Origin: Aquabacterium sp. NJ1
GTDB lineage: Bacteria; Pseudomonadota; Gammaproteobacteria; Burkholderiales; Burkholderiaceae_C
Length of the DNA: 64,000 nt
Direction of reading: 5' to 3'
Assembly: GCF_000768065.1 (NCBI RefSeq)
Contig: NZ_JRKM01000001.1
Coordinates: 2,542,001 to 2,606,000 of the forward strand
Under the pieces are notes generated by a model. The model ran no database searches and was not told the origin of the DNA. It worked only from the letters and a program-made list of their open reading frames with translations. A program made the position numbers and the translations under genes. The stretch's first letter is position 1; each line of letters begins with the position of its first letter. Below are positions 49,148 to 62,110 of this stretch, piece after piece.

Positions 49148-49204
49148 CGCCTGTCCTTGCCCAGGCTGCGCCGGTTTCTCTTCACATACCTGTATTCCTT
49201 TTAA

Positions 49205-49675
49205 AAGGTCGTAGTCGTAGTAGAGGGCGCCTTTTGCTGTGGACAAGTGCTTTTCTTTCAATGCCATCAAGCATTTGCATCAAGGACAAGCCTGTGGATG
49301 GCGGGCCTGTTGCGCCTGGGGACAACCGACAACAACTTTCCCAAACCGGTCTGCCTTGTGGACAAGAGGCCGGTTGTTCTTTTTTTGTACACAGGCTTGT
49401 TCGAGGGCTTCTGAGCGCTTTCTGGTGCTTTGGCGGCCCTGTTGACCGGCCTGCCAGGGGCTCCCAGCCTTGTCAAGGAACAAGCTTGTGGACAAAAAAA
49501 GGACAAGTACTGGCTTGTCCACAGGCCCTCGGGACTTTCCAAAGTTGTTGTCTGTTGTCCCCATGGCGAACCGCGGTACGATCCACAGGCTTGTACGAGG
49601 GCTAAATCCTTGATGGATCAGGACAAAATAGCGTTGTTCACAGAAAAAGTCGTCCTCTACTACAACGACTAATTT
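49205..49675. other. oriC: Predicted replication origin oriC
   Basis: The dnaA-dnaN gap (49070-49686) has no gene and is rich in DnaA boxes. Exact TTGTCCACA or its complement occurs at 49240-49248, 49357-49365, 49487-49495 and 49515-49523; variants occur at 49293-49301 (TGTGGATGG), 49385-49393 (TTGTACACA) and 49634-49642 (TTGTTCACA). Repeated TAG triplets, as in DnaA-trio elements, lie outside the outermost boxes at both ends. T-rich and A-rich runs occur (49379-49386, 49494-49500). Position next to dnaA and dnaN and box density make the assignment secure; the unwinding site is predicted only. Confidence 0.93.
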
Positions 49676-49686
49676 GAAAGACTAAG

Positions 49687-50817
49687 ATGATTGTGTTGAA
49701 AGCAGCCCAAGAAAAAGTTCTTGCCGCCCTGCAATCCGTGGCCGGTATCGTCGAGAGACGCCACACCTTGCCCATCTTGGCCAACGTGCTGTTGAAGAAG
49801 TCCGGCAGCCAGCTCGAGCTCATCACCAGCGACCTGGAAATCCAGATCCGCACCACTGCCCAACTGGACGGCGACGAAGGCGACTACGCCACCACCGTCG
49901 GCGCCAAAAAGCTCGGCGACATCCTCAAGAGCCTGCCTTCCGACCAGATCGTCTCGCTCACCGCCAACCAGAACAAGCTGACCCTGCAAGGTGGCAAGAG
50001 CCGCTTCACCCTGCAGACCCTGCCCGCTGAAGACTTCCCCCTGGTGCAGGAAGCCGCCGACTTCGGCCCGGCTTTCAGCGTGCCCCAGAAGACCTTGAAG
50101 ATGCTGATCGGCCAGGTGCACTTCGCCATGGCCGTGCACGACATCCGCTACTACCTCAACGGCATCCTGTTCGTGGCCGAAGGCAACAGCCTGACCCTGG
50201 TGGCCACCGACGGCCACCGCCTGGCCCTGGCGCAGGCCACGCTGGACGTGGACATGCCCAAGCAGGAAGTCATCCTGCCGCGCAAGACCGTGCTGGAGCT
50301 GCAACGCCTGCTCAAGGACGACAGCAAGGGCAAGGAAGGTGAGCCCGAGCAGATGATCGAGATGCGCTTTGCCGGCAACCAGGCCAAGTTCACTTTCGGT
50401 GGTCTCGAGTTCGTGACCAAGCTGGTCGAGGGCAAGTTCCCCGACTACAACCGCGTCATCCCCAAGAACCACAAGAACCACATCACCCTGGGCCGCACCA
50501 CCTTGCTGGCCTCGCTGCAACGCGCCGCCATCCTCACGTCCGAGAAGTTCAAGGGCGTGCGCATGAACTTCGCGCCCGGCGTGCTGGGCATTGCCTCGAG
50601 CAACGCCGAGCAGGAAGAGGCCAAGGAAGAGCTCGAAATCGACTACGGTGGCGACAGCTTCGAGATCGGTTTCAACGTGGGTTACCTGATGGACGTGCTG
50701 GCCAACATGAGCCAGGACATGGTGACCGTGTCCCTGCAGGACGCCAACAGCTCTGCGCTGATCACCAACCCCGAGTTCGAAGGCTTCAAGTACGTGGTGA
50801 TGCCGATGCGTATCTGA
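49687..50817 (+). CDS. dnaN: DNA polymerase III beta subunit (sliding clamp) DnaN
   Basis: A 376-residue clamp subunit, close to the usual 367. The three clamp domains are seen in order: MIVLKAAQEKVLAALQSVAGIVERRHTLPI-type N-terminal fold (residues 1-125), the middle domain with YYLNGILFVAEGNSLTLVATDGHRLALA, and the C-terminal domain ending VVMPMRI. The sequence is GC-rich and matches neighbours. It is downstream of oriC; gyrB should follow directly but is 3.5 kb away because of inserted DNA. Confidence 0.97.
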   Translation: MIVLKAAQEKVLAALQSVAGIVERRHTLPILANVLLKKSGSQLELITSDLEIQIRTTAQLDGDEGDYATTVGAKKLGDILKSLPSDQIVSLTANQNKLTLQGGKSRFTLQTLPAEDFPLVQEAADFGPAFSVPQKTLKMLIGQVHFAMAVHDIRYYLNGILFVAEGNSLTLVATDGHRLALAQATLDVDMPKQEVILPRKTVLELQRLLKDDSKGKEGEPEQMIEMRFAGNQAKFTFGGLEFVTKLVEGKFPDYNRVIPKNHKNHITLGRTTLLASLQRAAILTSEKFKGVRMNFAPGVLGIASSNAEQEEAKEELEIDYGGDSFEIGFNVGYLMDVLANMSQDMVTVSLQDANSSALITNPEFEGFKYVVMPMRI

Positions 50818-50906
50818 GTTACGACTCGACGTCCAAACAGGGGGTGTCAAACACGGGATGTTTGACTATCCTCCGTGCTCATCACATAAACACGGAGGGG
50901 ATCCCC

Positions 50907-51866
50907 ATGATCCAGCGCTTTGTATTGCCTGTTCTTCTGGCATCGCTTGTAAGCACGGCTTCGGCCGCAGATGGCATCGTCGCATCGGGTGCCGCATCAG
51001 TCACCGGCCTGTCCTATCACCTGATCGACCTGGATCCCACAGACGGCATCGCACCGTCGATCACCTTCAACGACAGCTACGTGGGCATTGGCGTCGTGAC
51101 CAGTACGTGGACCCCCCAGTCCCAGGCAACGGGTGAATCGACACGCACGCCGGGCGATCTGTTCACGGCGACCCCGGCCGATTTTGTTTCTTCGAGTGGC
51201 AACGTCACGGGCAGCTACAACACCAATAGCGCGACCATCAACTCGAGCTTGCGCGCATCTGATCTCAACGCCATGGCTTCAAGCTATGGCACAGATGGTT
51301 ACACCGTCAGCGTGACCGCGGCATCGGGCATGTTCTTCGGCAGGGATGAGACTCCGGACGTTCCGGGCGTGTGGTTTCCCTTTAATCCCGGGCAGTCGGC
51401 ATTCACCTTGTCGGCCAATACGGCCCTGGTCATCGATGGCCAGTGGCATGTCAACACAGGCCTGGATCTGACCCAGGTGCAGCCCGGCGCGTTCATCGAC
51501 AGCATCCAGGCCAATGGTTGGAGCGCCAACTTCGACAGCCATTCGTCAGCAGTCGTTGCCTTGCAACTTGACGATGGCAACGAAGGGGGGGTGTTCGCCT
51601 GGAACTCACATGATTTGACGCAGAGCCTGGACGGCAATGGCCTGGGTGAGTTGTTCACCAACAATGTGAACGATCAGGCAGATTCGCCTTTCAGCGTTCA
51701 GATCAACAACACGGGTACAAGCTCGGTCAATGGCTTTCTGGCTCTTGGCGCTACGGCGGATTACAAAGTCACAGTGGCCGTGCCAGAACCTGGCACCTGG
51801 GCCTTGATGGGCCTGGGCCTGGTGGGTGTGCTGGTTACCGCTGGCAAGCGTCGCCGCGCTGCTTGA
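50907..51866 (+). CDS. PEP-CTERM sorting-domain exported protein
   Basis: A 319-residue surface or extracellular protein. It has a signal peptide (IQRFVLPVLLASLVSTASA), a beta-rich Ser/Thr/Asn/Gly ectodomain (SVTGLSYHLIDLDPTDGIAP and NGWSANFDSHSSAVVALQLD) and a PEP-CTERM tail: VPEPGTWALMGLGLVGVLV then KRRRAA. Exosortase would process it; no exosortase gene is in this window. The opening SVTGLSYHLIDLDPTDGIAPSITF resembles the KISNLSYSLIDENVSDGIKASVSF of the gene at 53294, so the two are relatives. Start ATG 50907 has GGAGGGG. Confidence 0.88.
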   Translation: MIQRFVLPVLLASLVSTASAADGIVASGAASVTGLSYHLIDLDPTDGIAPSITFNDSYVGIGVVTSTWTPQSQATGESTRTPGDLFTATPADFVSSSGNVTGSYNTNSATINSSLRASDLNAMASSYGTDGYTVSVTAASGMFFGRDETPDVPGVWFPFNPGQSAFTLSANTALVIDGQWHVNTGLDLTQVQPGAFIDSIQANGWSANFDSHSSAVVALQLDDGNEGGVFAWNSHDLTQSLDGNGLGELFTNNVNDQADSPFSVQINNTGTSSVNGFLALGATADYKVTVAVPEPGTWALMGLGLVGVLVTAGKRRRAA

Positions 51867-51870
51867 GCGG

Positions 51871-51904
51871 CAAGAGGCCTGATCAGTGGTGCTCAGGCCT
51901 CTTG
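51871..51904. terminator. Convergent hairpin between the PEP-CTERM gene and the GGDEF-like gene
   Basis: CAAGAGGCCTGA and TCAGGCCTCTTG form a 12-bp perfect stem with a 10-base loop. There is no T tract, so termination efficiency is uncertain. The right arm is the last codons and stop of the leftward GGDEF gene. Confidence 0.6.
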
Positions 51905-52525
51905 AAGTGCGGGCTCGTCCACCAGGGGCAGTGAAGCGATCCGGTTTGCGCCTTCAGCCCGCGCCAGGACAAGTTCGATGGTGTCACCCTGGCAGAAGGT
52001 GGTGACCCCGATGGACGTGCGGACCTCGATGGGCTTTGCGTCCCTGCCTTTCGCTGCCAAATCCTTTTCCGCCAACTGCGCGATCTGTTCCTGCATGCGC
52101 CCAGCCTTGACCAGGGCGCCTTCCAGTGGCGTTTTGGGCATGATCAGCATGAAGGCCTCTTCGCCGTAACGCCCCAGCACGTCCATGGCGCGCAATCTGC
52201 CGCCGAACGCCGTGGCGATGGCACGCAAGACGGCGTCACCCGCCTCGTAGCCGTGTTGCCGGTTGATCTGCCTGAACTGGTCGATGTCCAGCAAGGCGAG
52301 GCTGAACACGCCCTTGGCTCGGGCCTGGCGGTCGATTTCCCGCGACAAGGTTTCGATCAACTGCGGCCGGCTGAACAAGCCCGTGAGTGGATCGCGGTTG
52401 ACCACGCCGCTGCTGGCCAGGTAGGCCACGAAAGACAAGCCGATGCGTTGCTTGCGTAAGGCCATGGCCTGGCTGAGGGCTGGGTTGGGTGCGTCTTCAC
52501 CAGCGGGGTTGCTCGCTTGGGCCAT
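51893..52525 (-). CDS. Degenerate GGDEF domain protein, probably inactive
   Basis: A 210-residue protein with a GGDEF fold but no membrane or sensor domain. The fold core is recognisable: [40 protein letters not shown], and the C-terminal [14 protein letters not shown]. The signature where GG(D/E)EF should be is RYGEEAF: one Gly is gone and Ala is inserted, and no I-site RxxD precedes it in register. It is unlikely to make cyclic di-GMP; it could bind it or be a decaying gene. It is surrounded by PEP-CTERM genes and the gyrB fragment, in the accessory segment between dnaN and gyrB. Confidence 0.75.
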   Translation of the reverse strand: MAQASNPAGEDAPNPALSQAMALRKQRIGLSFVAYLASSGVVNRDPLTGLFSRPQLIETLSREIDRQARAKGVFSLALLDIDQFRQINRQHGYEAGDAVLRAIATAFGGRLRAMDVLGRYGEEAFMLIMPKTPLEGALVKAGRMQEQIAQLAEKDLAAKGRDAKPIEVRTSIGVTTFCQGDTIELVLARAEGANRIASLPLVDEPALQEA

Positions 52526-52754
52526 CGCAACGGGTCTGGTTGGTCTTGCTGCCGTTATAGGCCAGGCCCGGCGCGCCCGGCACGACGGCCCAGCCCAAAA
52601 CGTGGATTGCTACGCAGGGTTGCCCCTAGCGTGGCCCTCCCAGGGCCCTCTTGTTGCGAGGGGTAGAACAAGGGTCCCGTATTGTCAAATGCCCGGGGTC
52701 TTTTCCATTTTTGGAACCACATCGCTGGTCCAACCTGACCAAGCGCTTGTACTC

Positions 52755-52997
<243 letters not shown>

Positions 52998-53293
52998 CTG
53001 TTCTATTGCGCTTACGACGCCAGTGGTGTCCAGATGACTGAAGGCTCGGCCCACGCCGCGCTGGAGCAGGATGCCTGGCTCGGTGGCACGGGCCCGGTGT
53101 CGAGCGACATCGCCATGCCAGGCGCATTCAGCTTCGGCCTGACGAACGATGGCGCGACAACGCTGACGGCCAGTTCAGCTGGGGCGCCGCAAGGCCCGGG
53201 TTTGAAGGGATGCCGCCGCCGCGAGATTCGTCTAAGGTTCGTCCCACGGCTATTGCACGAGGCAAGCCGATTAATATTTAAAGGGATGAATCA
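52998..53293. other. Remnant DNA between gyrB fragment and PEP-CTERM gene
   Basis: No intact gene. The rightward frame from about 53010 reads YDASGVQMTEGSAHAALEQD and on to MPGAFSFGLTNDGATTLTAS, which has the composition of PEP-CTERM ectodomains, but has no signal peptide and no sorting tail. The leftward frame across 52950-53050 ([19 protein letters not shown]) also looks coding-like. Both may be gene fragments left by rearrangement. Confidence 0.45.
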
Positions 53294-54247
53294 ATGAAGA
53301 AGATTGCGGTTTCCGCCATTTGTTTGTTTGTCGGTTCGTATGCGGCTGCGGCCGATCCAACCGTATCGTCAAGTTCCGCCAAGATTTCCAATCTGAGTTA
53401 TTCACTCATCGACGAGAACGTGTCCGATGGCATCAAGGCCAGCGTCAGCTTTTTGCCCAGTGACAATGCCTTTCTGGTTTCAGATTCGGATATTTACTCG
53501 CCTGTCAATGTTAAGGTCACAGATCTGACCGGTGGGTTTCTGGGATCAAAGAATGACGGCGTGGTCAATGTGCCGATCAACGACATGGTCCTGAAAAAGG
53601 CCAATACGTCCGCGAGCGTTGATGCTTCATACAAAGCGAGCCGGATCACGAACGCTTTCACGAGTCTGTCGCCGGAACAGCTGAACAGCGCGATAACCAC
53701 TTCGTACTTTACACGCGCGGACAGCCCCGGCGAGATGGTCTTCAACCTGGCGCCGCATACAACCATCGTCTTCAAGGGCAATGTCGATGTGAACGCGACG
53801 ATGGATGCTTCGTCCATGAAATCGGCATTGCAGCCTTTGCTCGGAAGCACCGGCAAGCTGGAGATGTTCTCCGCAGCCTCGGTGGACGTGAGGGCGTCGA
53901 TTCCTCCCGGCATGGTGGGTGGGCAGTATTACAACGGCTCTTATGCCGAATATGAAAACTATATTTTTGCTTTTCAAACCATGACGGCCAGCAGTCTGAG
54001 CGCAGTTTCTTTCATGAAGGCCGATACGGATCCACATGCATTTTCGATTTACGCGACCAACAATACGGATGTTTTTCAGGAAGGGCGGCTCGAAATCAAT
54101 CTGGAGGGTAGTCACAACTTCTTGCTGAATCCCCAACTGGCCACACCCGAGCCTGGCACCTACGCGATGTTCGGCCTGGGGCTGCTGGGCGTCATCGGCG
54201 CGAAACGTCGCCAGCGACGCAAGCTTGCCACTGCCCTGGCTGCTTGA
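53294..54247 (+). CDS. PEP-CTERM sorting-domain exported protein
   Basis: A 317-residue exported protein with a signal peptide (KKIAVSAICLFVGSYAAAAD), a Ser/Asn/Thr-rich beta-type ectodomain, and a PEP-CTERM tail: TPEPGTYAMFGLGLLGVIGA then KRRQRRKLA. It is related to the gene at 50907 in the first 40 residues. It is visibly more AT-rich in third codon positions (AAT, TTT, GAT, ATT) than the origin genes, which points to horizontal acquisition. AAGGGA precedes the ATG by seven bases. It lies between the truncated gyrB and the intact gyrB. Confidence 0.88.
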   Translation: MKKIAVSAICLFVGSYAAAADPTVSSSSAKISNLSYSLIDENVSDGIKASVSFLPSDNAFLVSDSDIYSPVNVKVTDLTGGFLGSKNDGVVNVPINDMVLKKANTSASVDASYKASRITNAFTSLSPEQLNSAITTSYFTRADSPGEMVFNLAPHTTIVFKGNVDVNATMDASSMKSALQPLLGSTGKLEMFSAASVDVRASIPPGMVGGQYYNGSYAEYENYIFAFQTMTASSLSAVSFMKADTDPHAFSIYATNNTDVFQEGRLEINLEGSHNFLLNPQLATPEPGTYAMFGLGLLGVIGAKRRQRRKLATALAA

Positions 54248-54330
54248 GGTCCGGGTCTGGAAAGGGGGCTCGGTCTGGTGTCATTCACAGGCTAAAATCA
54301 AGAACTTAATTTGTGCAAAGTGGGCCTTGA

Positions 54331-58076
<3,746 letters not shown>

Positions 58077-58437
58077 TTTGCCGATTTATTTGCAGATCAA
58101 TAATCGACAAAAAACCTTTTATTGTCAACAAGTTAATGTCATGAAAGAAGCTACAAATTGATTTGTATTGCCGATCAATTTGCCGGCCATCATGCCCATG
58201 ACGCCTACCCGCTATCGTTTCGGGTAGCAAGCGCGGCTCCAAGGCTTGATGACGGCCACAACCGAAGCCGCCTGGCACTCATAAATCACCAGTGTCAGCA
58301 TGTGCTGTCCGCCAACCTGTATCCAGGCGCCTGAAGACTTCCTGAAACGGATCATTTTGTCGATCGGCATCCAACTGATGTCGTGATGCCGCGCTACCCT
58401 ATAAAAAAATTTGTACGGTAGCGGGGAGCATGGTCGG
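58077..58437. promoter_or_regulatory. Divergent regulatory gap between fic and the helicase fusion gene, with inverted repeats
   Basis: No gene. It is AT-rich near fic. CAAATTGAT (58154-58162) and ATCAATTTG (58174-58182) are a 9-bp perfect inverted repeat; a related ATTGATCTGCAAATAAATC occurs on the minus strand nearer the fic start (58084-58105). CTACCCG / CGGGTAG occurs at 58205-58211 and 58221-58227. CGCTACC / GGTAGCG occurs at 58392-58398 and 58417-58423 and flanks a TATAAA stretch at 58400-58405, so the last may be an operator over the promoter of the rightward island genes. GGGGAG at 58423-58428 is the ribosome site for the GTG at 58438. Confidence 0.6.
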
Positions 58438-60906
58438 GTGATCATCTATCAGGCGACGAAGCGCGAGTTTCTGCATCACGCGTTGAGAGACGACATCGAG
58501 GATGTTGTCTCGCGTCATTACGTGCATGCCACTGGCCACCGTGTGGGCCCGGCCGAGGTGCGCGCCTGGACGTCTTCGCTCATGCACATGGCCAAGGTCT
58601 TGCATGACGACGAGATCCCCGACGATGCGGGCGTGGCCATCGAATACCAGGTGCCCCAAACGGCCAAGCGCATCGATTTCCTGATCACCGGCCTGGATGC
58701 CGAGCGCCAGCCCAAGGTGGTGATCGTCGAGCTCAAGCAATGGTCTGAAGCGCGTGTGAGCGAGAAGGACGGCATCATCTGGGCGCGCCGTGGTGGCCGT
58801 GCTGGCGAAACCGAAGGTGCGCACCCTTCTTACCAGGCCTGGTCTTACGCAGCCTTGCTGGCCGATTTCAACGCCACCGTGCAGGACGAAGCCCTGGCCC
58901 TGCAGCCTTGCGCCTACCTGCACAACTACCCGCGCCGCGATGGCGTGATCGACCACCCGAACTACGAACGCCATCTGGAGCGTGCCCCGCTGTTCGTCAA
59001 GTCTGAACGTTCGCGTCTGCAGGCCTTCATTCGCCAGCATGTGCGCCACGGTGATGAGCGCCAGCTGCTCTACCGCATCGAACATGGCCGCATCCGGCCT
59101 TCGAAGATGCTGGCTGATGCGGTGGTGGGCTTGCTGCAAGGGCAGAGCGAGTTCGTGCTGGTGGACGACCAGAAGCTGGTGTTCGAAAGCGTGCTGGCCG
59201 CCGAGGCGAGCACACCCGCAGGCCGCAAGCAGGTGGTGATCATTCAAGGTGGCCCGGGCACTGGCAAATCCGTGGTGGCCATCAACCTGCTTGCAGCGCT
59301 GCTGGGCAAGGAAAAGAACGTGCGTTATGTGTCCAAGAACGCGGCCCCGCGCGCCGTGTTCGAAGCCAAGCTCACGGGCACGTTCAAGAAGTCTCGCATC
59401 AGCAACCTGTTCAGTGGCTCGGGCGCCTTCACGGGCACGGAACGAGACAGCTTTGATGTGCTGATCGTGGACGAGGCGCACCGGCTCAACGAGAAGTCCG
59501 GCCTGTATGGCAACCTGGGTGCCAACCAGGTCAAGGAGCTGATCAACGCGGCCCGCTGCACCGTGTTTTTCGTGGACGACGACCAGCGCGTGACCCTGGC
59601 TGACATCGGCCACACAGGTGAGCTGCGCCGCTGGGCTGCCGAGCTGGGTGCCGATGTGATCGAGATGGAACTGGCCTCGCAGTTCCGGTGCAGCGGCAGC
59701 GATGGCTACCTCGCCTGGCTGGATGACACCCTGGCCATACGCCCTACGGCCAATACCGAGCTGGATGGCCTGGGGTATGACTTCCGCGTTGTCGACACAC
59801 CATCGGAACTGCACAAGCTGATCGAAGCCCGTAATCAAGGCAACGACAAGCAGGCCAACAACAAGGCCCGTGTGGTGGCTGGCTACTGCTGGGGCTGGCC
59901 CAGCAAGGACGACCCACAGGCCGATGACATCGTCATCACGCAGCCAGATGGCCAACGCTACAGCCGCCAATGGAACCTCACCAAGGACGGCAGCCTGTGG
60001 ATCATGGCGCCGGAGTCTGTGCAGCAAGTGGGCTGCATCCACACCTGCCAGGGCCTGGAGGTGGACTACGTGGGCGTGATCATCGGGCCGGACCTCATCT
60101 ACCGCGATGGCCAGATCCAGACCAGGCCTGAAGCCCGCGCCCGATCAGACAAGAGCATCAAAGGCCTCAAGGCCATGATGAAGGCAGACAGGCAAGGTGC
60201 ACAGGCCCTGGCCGACCGCATCATCAAGAACACCTACCGCACCTTGATGACGCGGGGCATGAAGGGCTGTTATGTGCATTGCTGTGACCCGGCCTTGGCC
60301 GAGTACCTGCGTTCACGGTTGGTGCAGCCTCAAGCCCATGCGGCGGATGAAGTCATTGCGGAAACAGTTGTACCCAAGGCCGAGCAGGCACCGAAGCCCA
60401 CCGCCAAGGTGCTGCCATTGCGGCGCGTGAGCGAGCAGGAACGTGCGCAAGGCGTACCTGCGGTGCCGTTGATTGATTTGAAGTTTGCAGCCGGGCACTT
60501 CTCTGAATCACAGGCACTGGAAGAAGGCGCCAGCGAATGGCTTGAACTGCCAGACTGGATTGCGCCGCAGCCAGGTTTGTTTGTGGCCCAGGTGCTGGGT
60601 GAATCCATGAACAAGCGCATCCCCAATGGGGCGTGGTGCTTGTTCCGTGCCAACTCGCAAGGCACCCGCAACGGCAAGATCGTGGTGGTGCAGCACCGCA
60701 GCATCAGCGACCCGGAGACGGGGGGCAGTTACACCATCAAGCGGTATCGCAGCGAGAAGGTGGTGGATGCGGATGGTGGTTGGCAGCACACGCGCATTGA
60801 GTTGATGCCGGAGAGCGATCAGCCGCAGTTTGAATCGATCGCGATTGAAGACGGTGATGCCGATGACCTGGCCGTGGTGGCTGAGTGGTTGATGGTGCTG
60901 GAGTAA
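58438..60906 (+). CDS. PD-(D/E)XK-like / DUF2075 helicase-ATPase / S24 peptidase fusion
   Basis: An 822-residue, three-part protein. The N-terminal part (about 1-240) carries IDFLITG and VIVELKQW, the D and ExK pattern of PD-(D/E)XK nucleases. The middle (about 255-640) is a DUF2075 (Schlafen group 3-type) helicase/ATPase with Walker A QGGPGTGKSVVA (Gly271 on), Walker B VLIVDEAHR (Asp345), ELASQFRC and HTCQGLEVDYVGV. The C-terminal part (about 690-822) is an S24/LexA-type peptidase with Ser723 in LGESMNKRIPNGAW and Lys768 in YTIKRYRSEK. GTG 58438 is preceded by GGGGAG nine bases upstream. No DNA-binding HTH is seen. Likely a DNA-damage- or phage-responsive defence protein (inference). Confidence 0.85.
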   Translation: MIIYQATKREFLHHALRDDIEDVVSRHYVHATGHRVGPAEVRAWTSSLMHMAKVLHDDEIPDDAGVAIEYQVPQTAKRIDFLITGLDAERQPKVVIVELKQWSEARVSEKDGIIWARRGGRAGETEGAHPSYQAWSYAALLADFNATVQDEALALQPCAYLHNYPRRDGVIDHPNYERHLERAPLFVKSERSRLQAFIRQHVRHGDERQLLYRIEHGRIRPSKMLADAVVGLLQGQSEFVLVDDQKLVFESVLAAEASTPAGRKQVVIIQGGPGTGKSVVAINLLAALLGKEKNVRYVSKNAAPRAVFEAKLTGTFKKSRISNLFSGSGAFTGTERDSFDVLIVDEAHRLNEKSGLYGNLGANQVKELINAARCTVFFVDDDQRVTLADIGHTGELRRWAAELGADVIEMELASQFRCSGSDGYLAWLDDTLAIRPTANTELDGLGYDFRVVDTPSELHKLIEARNQGNDKQANNKARVVAGYCWGWPSKDDPQADDIVITQPDGQRYSRQWNLTKDGSLWIMAPESVQQVGCIHTCQGLEVDYVGVIIGPDLIYRDGQIQTRPEARARSDKSIKGLKAMMKADRQGAQALADRIIKNTYRTLMTRGMKGCYVHCCDPALAEYLRSRLVQPQAHAADEVIAETVVPKAEQAPKPTAKVLPLRRVSEQERAQGVPAVPLIDLKFAAGHFSESQALEEGASEWLELPDWIAPQPGLFVAQVLGESMNKRIPNGAWCLFRANSQGTRNGKIVVVQHRSISDPETGGSYTIKRYRSEKVVDADGGWQHTRIELMPESDQPQFESIAIEDGDADDLAVVAEWLMVLE

Positions 60907-60912
60907 GCAAGC

Positions 60913-62064
60913 ATGGCTGTCGCGCTGAACAAATTGAGCCGTTGGGCTGTTGAGGCCGCAATGGACGAGTTCGTTCGAGTTGGACGAGAAGCGTTCCTGC
61001 AGAAGTACCACTTTGGCCCCGCGAGAGAGTTCTTTGTCATTCACCCTAGCACCGGGCTGCCATGCGATTCAAAAGCGGTTGTGGGTGCGGCTTACGGCCT
61101 TCAATTTACCGAGCATGGCCCTTTGCGCCCTCAAGACTTTTCGGGTGGGCAGGCCACGGTGGTCAAAGTCTTGAAGGGCTTGGGGTTTGAGTTGTCGGAC
61201 GCCGAAACCACCAACGCGTCCAACAAAGAGCGAGCCTGGACACGCCATGAAAACGAACTCATCGTGGCGGACTATCTGGAGATGTTGCTCAAGGAGCTCG
61301 CTGGCCAGAAGTACAACAAGGCTGACAGAGCGCGTGCCTTGATGCCCTTGCTCAATGATCGAAGCAAAGGCTCTATCGAGTTCAAGCGGGCCAACATCAG
61401 TGCGGTGATGATCGAGTTGGGCTTTCCCTCATTGCAAGGCTATAAGCCCAGAGCGAACTTTCAGCGAGATGGCCTGGTGAACGTGGTGGCTGAGCAAGTG
61501 GAACACCTGCCCATGCTGGACAAGGCCGCAGAGCTGGCTGTGGACCGGCCTGCTGACGTGCCTGAATCCGTGGCTTACCAGGGTGTTCGTTCAGAACCGC
61601 CAAGGCGTGAGCACCGCGCAGATGAGCCTCGACCAACGTATGTCAGACGCGGCATCAAGCGAGACTACTTTGAACGCGAGGCCCGCAATCGCTCGCTCGG
61701 CTCGGCAGGCGAACGGTTCATCGTCCAGTACGAGCAATGGCGATTGGCTCAGCTTGGTGTGGGGCAACTTGCCGACCGGGTGGAGCATGTTGCAGCAACT
61801 AAGGGCGATGGCTTGGGGTATGACGTGTTGTCTTTTGAGACTGATGGGCGTGAGCGTTTCATCGAGGTCAAGACCACCGCCCATGATGCAGCTACGCCCT
61901 TCTTTGTTTCTGTGAACGAAGTGGAGTTTGCTCGGGAACGTGCGGAACAGTTCCGGCTATGCAGGCTCTATCACTTCCGCACTGCCCCTAAGTTTTTTGA
62001 GTTGAGCGGGGCCATCGAACAACATTGCCATTTGGATCCATCGACCTTCAAAGCCAGTTTTTGA
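60913..62064 (+). CDS. DUF3883 nuclease-like protein with ScoMcrA-type N-terminal domain
   Basis: A 383-residue protein, 6 bp after the helicase fusion stop, so very likely co-transcribed. The N-terminal 95 residues (AMDEFVRVGREAFLQKYHFG, CDSKAVVGAAYGLQ) resemble the N-terminal head domain of ScoMcrA-type proteins, as I recall. The middle is charged and coiled. The C-terminal DUF3883 (about 250-383) has the nuclease-like D-x(n)-ExK: GDGLGYDVLSFETDGRERFIEVKTT. DUF3883 often appears in restriction-type and helicase-linked proteins. The catalytic residues look present; activity is not shown. The ribosome site is weak. Confidence 0.75.
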   Translation: MAVALNKLSRWAVEAAMDEFVRVGREAFLQKYHFGPAREFFVIHPSTGLPCDSKAVVGAAYGLQFTEHGPLRPQDFSGGQATVVKVLKGLGFELSDAETTNASNKERAWTRHENELIVADYLEMLLKELAGQKYNKADRARALMPLLNDRSKGSIEFKRANISAVMIELGFPSLQGYKPRANFQRDGLVNVVAEQVEHLPMLDKAAELAVDRPADVPESVAYQGVRSEPPRREHRADEPRPTYVRRGIKRDYFEREARNRSLGSAGERFIVQYEQWRLAQLGVGQLADRVEHVAATKGDGLGYDVLSFETDGRERFIEVKTTAHDAATPFFVSVNEVEFARERAEQFRLCRLYHFRTAPKFFELSGAIEQHCHLDPSTFKASF

Positions 62065-62110
62065 AGCCCTCACAGATGGGACGCAAAGGCAAGACGAAAG
62101 GACTGCAGCA

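Noticed and set aside
58411-58437. TTG at 58411 as the start of the helicase fusion
   Set aside because: It lies inside the CGCTACC/GGTAGCG inverted repeat and lacks a ribosome site; GTG 58438 has GGGGAG at nine bases and gives the usual MIIYQ-type start.
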